From NCBI GenBank assembly GCA_037127315.1, contig JBBBDQ010000403.1, forward strand, positions 1,438,001 through 1,502,000: DNA of 64,000 nucleotides, in the 5' to 3' direction. Each line of letters begins with the position of its first letter. Position 1 is the stretch's first letter. Below are positions 58,576-64,000 of this stretch, piece by piece. The DNA comes from Ascarosepion bandense (taxonomy: Eukaryota > Mollusca > Cephalopoda > Sepiida > Sepiidae). A program made the position numbers and the translations under genes. A model generated the notes under the pieces. The model did not search any database, was not told the origin of the DNA, and saw only the letters and a program-made list of their open reading frames with translations.

Positions 58576-58689
58576 GTAAGGTGTTGTTTTCTTCTTTTTT
58601 TTTTTTTTTTTTTTTTACTGGAATTTGCAGTTTTATTTTGAGAATTTAATCATATTATTCAGTATTGATAAATTATTTTAAGTTTACTA

Positions 58690-59210
58690 ACCTCCCCATT
58701 GAGGATTGAACCTCTGAGGTCTTCTCCTGGGTAAAAGCTGGCATCAATGCTTTCATCCCAGCCAGGAAGTTCTGTCCTAAATCTCATTCATCCTCCTGGT
58801 TCTCTCCAGCCTGCTTGGGCACTATTGCTTATAGGAATTACTTCTAGCTATATCAGAACCACACGTCTGACCATAATAGGTGCCTATTTGCTTCTGCTCA
58901 CAATGAGTGTAAGATGGTCTTAAATGATGCTAAGCTGTTGTTTGCTGAGAGAATGAAGCAGTGTATAGCAGCTCACAAGTTCGGATCCAAAGACTTGGCA
59001 ACTGCAAAAGTGTATTGAATAAGAGCAAATCCTCCATCCCTCCTTTAACCAATAAATTTGAGGTCCTCACAGCTACAGTGGACAAGGCAGTGTTTTGCTT
59101 GCAGATTCTCCTCTAACTCCACATTTGACAGGTCTTGAGTATCCACAATGGACTTCTCTCCTAACGCATCACTCAATAAGTTCCAGACCTGACATAAAAT
59201 AGTGCCACCA
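58690..59210 (+). mobile_element. LINE family A fragment, region between endonuclease and reverse transcriptase
   Basis: Broken frames read SSWFSPAC, ANNEC-like and KMVLNDAKLLFAERMKQCIA, then AAHKFGSKDLATAK and RFSSNSTF. This is the linker organisation of jockey/CR1-like LINE ORF2, upstream of the YxDD core. The assignment to family A (rather than a relative) is inferred. Confidence 0.55.
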
Positions 59211-59299
59211 ATAAAAAAAATCCATATTAGTTTTATGAAGTACTAATCTTCAACTGGCACATGACAAAATTTAAGCCCATTTGGATTATAAGTTTACAA

Positions 59300-60275
59300 A
59301 TTACAGTTATTTAAGTGAAGCTACTGTTGCAAATTTTCAAAACAATAGAAAAATCTGAATTTTGTGTGCTGATAAAGCATTGCTTTCTGATAGTAAAAAT
59401 ACTGTTCAAGCAAAGCAATAGCTTGATAAATATTATTTGGACACCACTTTCTTGGAAACAACAGTTAAGTGGAGGTATGCTGACTTTCAGCATAGTCATA
59501 CAGACACAAATGATGGTGAATGCTCAGGTTACCCAAAATCAGCAGTTGTGCTGGAAAACACCAAAAAATCTACAAATTCATTTTGGCTGATCGTAAATTG
59601 AAGGGGAATGAATTCATCAGAAGGCAGTGTATACCGCTTTTGCTCAGTCGATCAAAAACAGCAACGTGTCAATGATTCAGAGAGTTATTTTCAACTTTTC
59701 AATGCAACAAGGAGATTTTGTGTAAAGGTGACAATGAATGAAACATGGATCCACCACTTAACTCTGGAGTCAAATTGGCAGTCATCTGAGTGGACAGCAG
59801 CAGATGAAAGCCGTCCAAAGCAATCAAAGATGCAAACATCAGCAGGCAAGGTTTTTACCTCCATATTTTGGGATGCACAAAGTATTTTGTTCATCAATTA
59901 CCTTGAGAAAGGAAGAATCATCAATAGCAAATATTATATAGCATTATTGGTGGATTTGAAAGAAGAAATTGTCAAAAAATGGCCACAAATGAAGAAGAAA
60001 AGTGACCTTTCAACAAGACACTGTCCGTGTCACAAGTCGATTGCAGAGATGGCAAAACTACATGAATCATACTCTGACTTAGTTCTGCATCTGCCCTATT
60101 TTCCAAATCTGGCTGTTTGCAGACCTCAAAAGAATGCTCCATGGAACAAGATTTGACTCCAATGAAGAAGTGATATCAGAAACTGAGGCGTATTTTGAAG
60201 CCAAAGACAAATCGTTTTACACAAAAGGCATCGAATTGTTAGAGAAGTGTTGTGTGTCATTCGAGTAATATACAG
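59300..60275 (+). mobile_element. Mariner transposase pseudogene
   Basis: Nearly the full transposase can be followed. N-terminal KSEFCVLIKHCFL and an HTH region lie at 59,340-59,560, and a 182-codon frame runs from 59,608 with VDQKQQRVNDSE, MNETWIHH, SNWQSSEWTAADESRPKQSK and TSAGKVFTSIFWDAQSILF. Further on are CHKSIAEMAKLHE and, frameshifted, EAYFEAKDKSFYTKGIELLE near 60,186. The first catalytic Asp (normally in a DETWIHH motif) reads Asn. The second catalytic region is split by a frameshift (CPCHKS). Terminal repeats are not evident. It lies in GPD2 intron 6, same strand. Confidence 0.9.
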
Positions 60276-61140
60276 ACGGATTACTTCAGTAACTATTGCC
60301 ATCTAAACTCCTCCTCTCCATGTTGTAAGTTCTGTCTTGTCCGTTATTGTAACTATTGTATTGTTCTGTGTATATCTGTTTAGCACTGGATATTGTGCTG
60401 AATAATACTGCAGCACACTTTCTCTGTATATCGTATCCATCTTGGTGATACAACACAAGTAGGAGAAATAACTTTCCTCCCTATGCCCTCAGCCTAACGA
60501 CTGTGCTATTGATACTAATTTACAGGGGATGCAAACACACTTTGTTTAAAGCATAAAATAGAAAAGAGTTATATAACATTGTGAGAAGTAGGAGTATTAA
60601 ATATGATTATTTGTACTTAAAAAAAAAATTGATAAAACTAAACCTTGTTTAAGTTATGCACTCACTGTCCTATAATAGTTGTTATATTTGAATACATATT
60701 TCATATATGAAGAGGAAAGTGGTGGGGGGTGCTACTGAAAAGATCATTGCCAATCCCCTTTCCAAAATCTAACTTAAGAGTGAAGAACATTTCAGCATTC
60801 CCTTTTGTAAATGCACCAACTTTTATTGGACAGAAGATGTATGTAATTTCTTTTATGCTGCTTTGTTACTGAAAATTATCTGTGGTAATGTTTTGCTTTT
60901 AATTTCTTTTTTTTTTTTATGTACACTGGTTTCATGAAACAAAATTATGTGAATTATGTGATTAAGAAATATACATAGATGAATCCATAGCTCTGTAACC
61001 TCACAAGTGTGTTTGGTATCTTGGGAGTTTGTAATTTAGCTATTGAGGGACAGTGCTATGCATCAGAATTAAGACAACTGAAGGAAGCAATCAAGCTGAA
61101 GGGGGAGCTGTGAGCAGGTGGGATTTTGCTATAGGGTAAC
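60276..61140. other. Unassigned intron 6 sequence
   Basis: No element recognised. A part at 60,290-60,540 is more complex than its surroundings. Confidence 0.4.
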
Positions 61141-61390
61141 ATGACCATTAACACTGTTCAGGTTGCAATAGCTGAAACAGCCAACTGTGGCTTAAAAATT
61201 GCTATCCCATTCCCGTTACTCACCAGACTTAGCTTCATCTTCAAATCTTGCCTGCATGGTTGCCATTTTGGAAACAATGATGAGATTATATTTTCTGTGG
61301 AGGAGTTTTTGAAGGACCAAGATGTCTCCTTCCATGTTGGAATTGCAATGCTTAAGCACCACTGGACCAAGTAAAAACATGTCATAGTGG
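61141..61390 (+). mobile_element. Second mariner-type transposase, C-terminal fragment
   Basis: Reads FKSCLHGCHFGNNDEIIFSV followed by EEFLKDQDVSF and IAMLKHHWTK, preceded by a frameshifted P-L-L-T-R-L block where mariner has P-Y-S-P-D-L. It differs from the mariner at 59,300, so a different lineage. Confidence 0.75.
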
Positions 61391-61893
61391 TGGCAGGGGG
61401 TGCTATATAGAAAAAAAGTGAGAAACTTTGTTTCTTGAACTTCTTCTGAGTAAAGCTTAGAACGTTTTTAAATAACTCTTGTAGATTGCCTTTTGACTCC
61501 AGATTTTATCCTCATGATTTACTCTCAAAACCTTTTCCATGTTTGTGTACAGCTGCAAGACAATCAGTTTGAAATCAATCTTTTACAGAACCCACCTTCT
61601 CAGGCTAATAGGTTCAAACTAGATGTTTCAACACTGAATTAAGTGCATTGATAAAGGAGATTGTTGAAAAATATCTTTTACATGAAATGCTTTTTTTCTT
61701 CATTATGCTATGGGCTTATTGATTTAAATTTCTATTATACATTTTGTTGATCTATGCAAAATCTATGAGTTGTGTGTCTGTGTAGAATGATTTGTGCAGG
61801 AATGTTTTAATACTATTTACCAATGTAGATATTATCAGCACATTTACTTTAGTTGGATAATATGATTTAATTTACATACTTTTTCATGTGCAG

Positions 61894-62038
61894 GAGAAGA
61901 ATGGTCAATTAAAGCAAAGTGTGTGATAAATGCTACTGGACCTTATACAGACAGTATCCGGCTCATGTCCAATGCAGATAATCCTAAAATCTGTAAACCA
62001 AGCTCAGGTGTTCATATAGTTTTACCAGATTATTACAG
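61894..62038 (+). CDS. GPD2: GPD2 coding exon 7 (residues 272-319)
   Basis: Acceptor ATGTGCAG. Encodes WSIKAKCVINATGPYTDSIR, where NATGP is the second nucleotide-contact motif of this flavoprotein fold, and SSGVHIVLPDYY. Donor ACAG|GTAAAA, phase 2. Confidence 0.96.
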
Positions 62039-62403
62039 GTAAAAACTTCCCATTTTACTGGGAATGTTTCTTAGTACATTTCTGAATTTAAATTTCAATT
62101 ACATTTACCAAAAATGTATTTCCTGAAGATGATCTACTTTTGAATTGAATGCATGTGTAGGTAATGTTCAAAGTTTTTAGCTTTTAAGTTATTTATATTA
62201 TTGTAATGTTTCTGTCTGAGATTTCAAAAGTCATGTCACTTTTCAAATTACATTTCCCTTCTCTTAATGGGGTTTTAAAATTTCTCTCATCATTTTGCTA
62301 TTTTTTATGAAACACAATTCTGGATCATTACAGTATCCAATTCTGTTTAAATAGTAATAATGGTTTGATTTTTATCCTATTTTCAACAATCCTTTCCTTT
62401 TAG

Positions 62404-62489
62404 TCCCTCCAATATGGGTTTGCTTGATCCAGCCACCAGTGATGGAAGGGTGATCTTTTTCTTACCCTGGCAGAAAGTCACTTTAGCAG
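62404..62489 (+). CDS. GPD2: GPD2 coding exon 8 (residues 320-348)
   Basis: Acceptor TTTTAG. Encodes PSNMGLLDPATSDGRVIFFL followed by PWQKVTLA. Donor GCAG|GTTGGT, phase 1. Flanked by short introns (365 and 160 bases). Confidence 0.96.
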
Positions 62490-62649
62490 GTTGGTTTTAT
62501 TTTGGTATTAATATTTTTCAATGTTAAAAAAATTTCAATTTTATATTGTCATTTATTAATATGTTATATATATATATTTTTTTTTAATTGGAATAAAATG
62601 CTAGAATTTAATGCAATTATTGAATTATTTGAATTTTTGCTTGATGTAG

Positions 62650-62757
62650 GTACCACTGACAATGCATGTGAAGTGACTGATTATCCACAACCCACAGAAA
62701 AAGAAGTCCAGTTTATTTTGAAAGAAATTAGAAATTATCTCAGCCCAGATGTTCGAG
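62650..62757 (+). CDS. GPD2: GPD2 coding exon 9 (residues 349-384)
   Basis: Acceptor GATGTAG. Encodes GTTDNACEVTDYPQPTEKEV and FILKEIRNYLSPDVR. The last residue, Arg384, is where vertebrate homologues usually have Glu. Donor CGAG|GTGAGC, phase 1. Confidence 0.95.
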
Positions 62758-62924
62758 GTGAGCCTATTTTAAATTTTTGTTTTCTGTATGAAATTCTATA
62801 ATGTTTGTAATATATATGTTTAATCCTAATATTTATATAACGTATATTTATATTAGGCTTAAATATTAATCTTAAAATTATTAGAGGCATGATGAGTAGA
62901 AAGAATTGTCCAGTTCATTCTCCT

Positions 62925-63080
62925 CTCTGGGTTTTTGAACAGGGTTTATTGCTTGTTTTATGTTTAGATTAGGTTTCCAGTTCTTTTTGAAGTCTTTTCA
63001 TTGTCTTTCACTCCTAGTAGCTCTTTGTGTCTTAGTGGCATTATCACCTTGCTTGGGATGAACTGATTAAAAAAATTAAT
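62925..63080 (+). mobile_element. LINE family A 3' end (tail only), second copy
   Basis: Contains AGGTTTCCAGTTCTTTTTGA, TAGTGGCATTATCACC and GCTTGGGATGAACTGATT plus A's. Lies in GPD2 intron 9. Confidence 0.7.
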
Positions 63081-63682
63081 TGATTTAAATAGAAATAGAA
63101 AACATTATCACTATCAAATCATTGTTGTTTTGTTAGTTCTTTCTTATAGTAATTTTAAATGTATGGCTTTTTAATTTTATTCATTTCTTATATAGCACTT
63201 AAATATGTGGCTTGAATTGACAACCCATAATTCATTTACATTTTATATTTTTTTACGTCTATTATCTTAAGTATAAACTTATCTGGATACTCTTTTTAAA
63301 ATTATAATTATGAAATTGCTATTGTTATTAATTCTCTCCAAAAGTAATGGCATAAATTTTACTGAGCACATTTTATACTACAAGAGGAATAAGCTGATTG
63401 ATTTTAAGTATAACTTTCCAACCTTACATATGAATATTAATGAATCAATATATAATGTGATAAAAATCTAATGGCAGAGTACATGAATTGCTAGACTCTA
63501 TTCCACTTAATGTATCTTTCTAATTATTTATAAAGTGTGATTTATAGATGCTCAAGAAAAATAAGACAAAATTTGTTTGTGTTTTGTAACAAACAAAATA
63601 GATTTGCTTTTGATCCAAGTATGATCAATTTTAACACTGTAATAATGTATATGATAAAAAGCTCATTTTCTTTCATGTGTAG

Positions 63683-63817
63683 TTCGTCGAGGTGATGTAC
63701 TATCTGCTTGGAGTGGTATTCGACCTTTGGTTAGTGATCCCACTAAAACGGACACCCAGTCTTTAGCTCGGAATCACATTATAGAAGTGTCTAATGAAAA
63801 TCTGATCACTATCGCAG
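63683..63817 (+). CDS. GPD2: GPD2 coding exon 10 (residues 385-429), last one in the window
   Basis: Acceptor TGTGTAG. Encodes VRRGDVLSAWSGIRPLVSDP, with the substrate-contacting Arg of SGIRPL, then TQSLARNHIIEVSNENLITI. Donor GCAG|GTTTGT, phase 1, so the next exon (outside) should start by completing Gly430. Confidence 0.95.
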
Positions 63818-64000
63818 GTTTGTTAAATTTCATTATTTTCGTGTAAGTGAAAGAAAGAATTGCCATAAAAACTTTATGGATTTAAAAAAATATTTTATTA
63901 AATTATTTGTTTGAAGTAATTAATATTTTATACATTGATTTGCTCACTCACTCAACTTCTGACTCGCTCAAATTCTGTAGACTCCACTGAGGAGTAGGGG
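63818..64000. other. Start of GPD2 intron 10
   Basis: Non-coding. The last 60 bases are slightly richer in C (CTCACTCAACTTCTGACTCG), not identified. Confidence 0.6.

Larger units (their letters stand above)
33393..64000 (+). other. GPD2: Mitochondrial FAD-dependent glycerol-3-phosphate dehydrogenase gene, 5' and central part
   Basis: The enzyme oxidises sn-glycerol 3-phosphate to dihydroxyacetone phosphate at the outer face of the inner mitochondrial membrane and passes electrons through FAD to ubiquinone (glycerophosphate shuttle). Ten coding exons with GT-AG borders and phases 0,1,0,2,1,1,2,1,1,1 spell 429 codons without a stop. Landmarks: a dinucleotide-binding VIGGGATGSG at residues 71-80, [19 protein letters not shown] at 102-120, RWWQVPYYWAGIKMYDLVAG at 163-182, INATGPYTD and GLLDPATSDGRVIFFLPWQ in the middle, and SGIRPLV near 396, where the family's Arg contacts substrate. 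The remaining C-terminal region, with EF-hands in animal homologues, lies outside the window. Intron 3 is 11.8 kb and full of mobile DNA, while introns 7 and 8 are only 365 and 160 bases. Confidence 0.96.

Noticed and set aside
59691..59897. Minus-strand open frame within the mariner pseudogene
   Set aside because: Antisense shadow of the transposase sequence.
1..64000. CRISPR arrays, rRNA genes, prokaryotic operons
   Set aside because: None present; all spaced repeats are interspersed elements or microsatellites of a eukaryotic genome.

Overview
This window is eukaryotic, strongly AT-rich, intron-rich and heavy with decayed transposable elements. The mix of several non-LTR LINE families, tRNA-headed SINEs, mariner/IS630 elements, a Penelope-like fragment and long introns around a well conserved metabolic gene suggests a lophotrochozoan, most likely a mollusc and probably a cephalopod. 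The species is inferred from repeat style only.

The one host gene I can support is the FAD-dependent mitochondrial glycerol-3-phosphate dehydrogenase (GPD2 family) on the + strand. Ten coding exons between 33,407 and 63,817 all have GT-AG introns and compatible phases. They give 429 complete codons plus one base of codon 430, from the start Met to the segment just before the GKWTTYR-type motif. The C-terminal part lies beyond the right edge. A splice acceptor 14 bases before the ATG implies at least one upstream non-coding exon. The only CpG-retaining, transposon-poor block, about 2.92-7.6 kb, is the best candidate for its promoter, but nothing here proves the link.

Layout: 1-2.6 kb, ends of a DNA transposon and a LINE. 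2.9-7.6 kb, CpG-retaining AT-rich block. 7.8-8.55 kb, a LINE with a 5' inversion. 8.6-12 kb, unassigned AT-rich DNA. 12-18 kb, LTR elements (LTR-like segment, copia pol with its LTR, gypsy remnant split by a SINE). 18-23.1 kb, LINE fragments, a paired repeat and tandem hairpins. 24.8-25.8 kb, interleaved inverted repeats. 26.3-30.3 kb, an RTE-type LINE interrupted by an insertion, one copy of a segmental duplication and another LINE. 31-32 kb, DNA transposon. From 33.4 kb, GPD2 with introns full of SINEs, a miniature gypsy element, fold-back repeats, LINEs, an LTR, a Penelope remnant, the second copy of the duplication and two mariner relics.

No operon-like cooperation exists here. The notable higher-order feature is the number of inverted repeats lying in, or probably in, the GPD2 pre-mRNA. 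They could form intronic double-stranded RNA. I see no novel multi-gene system, CRISPR array, free-standing tRNA gene or rRNA gene.
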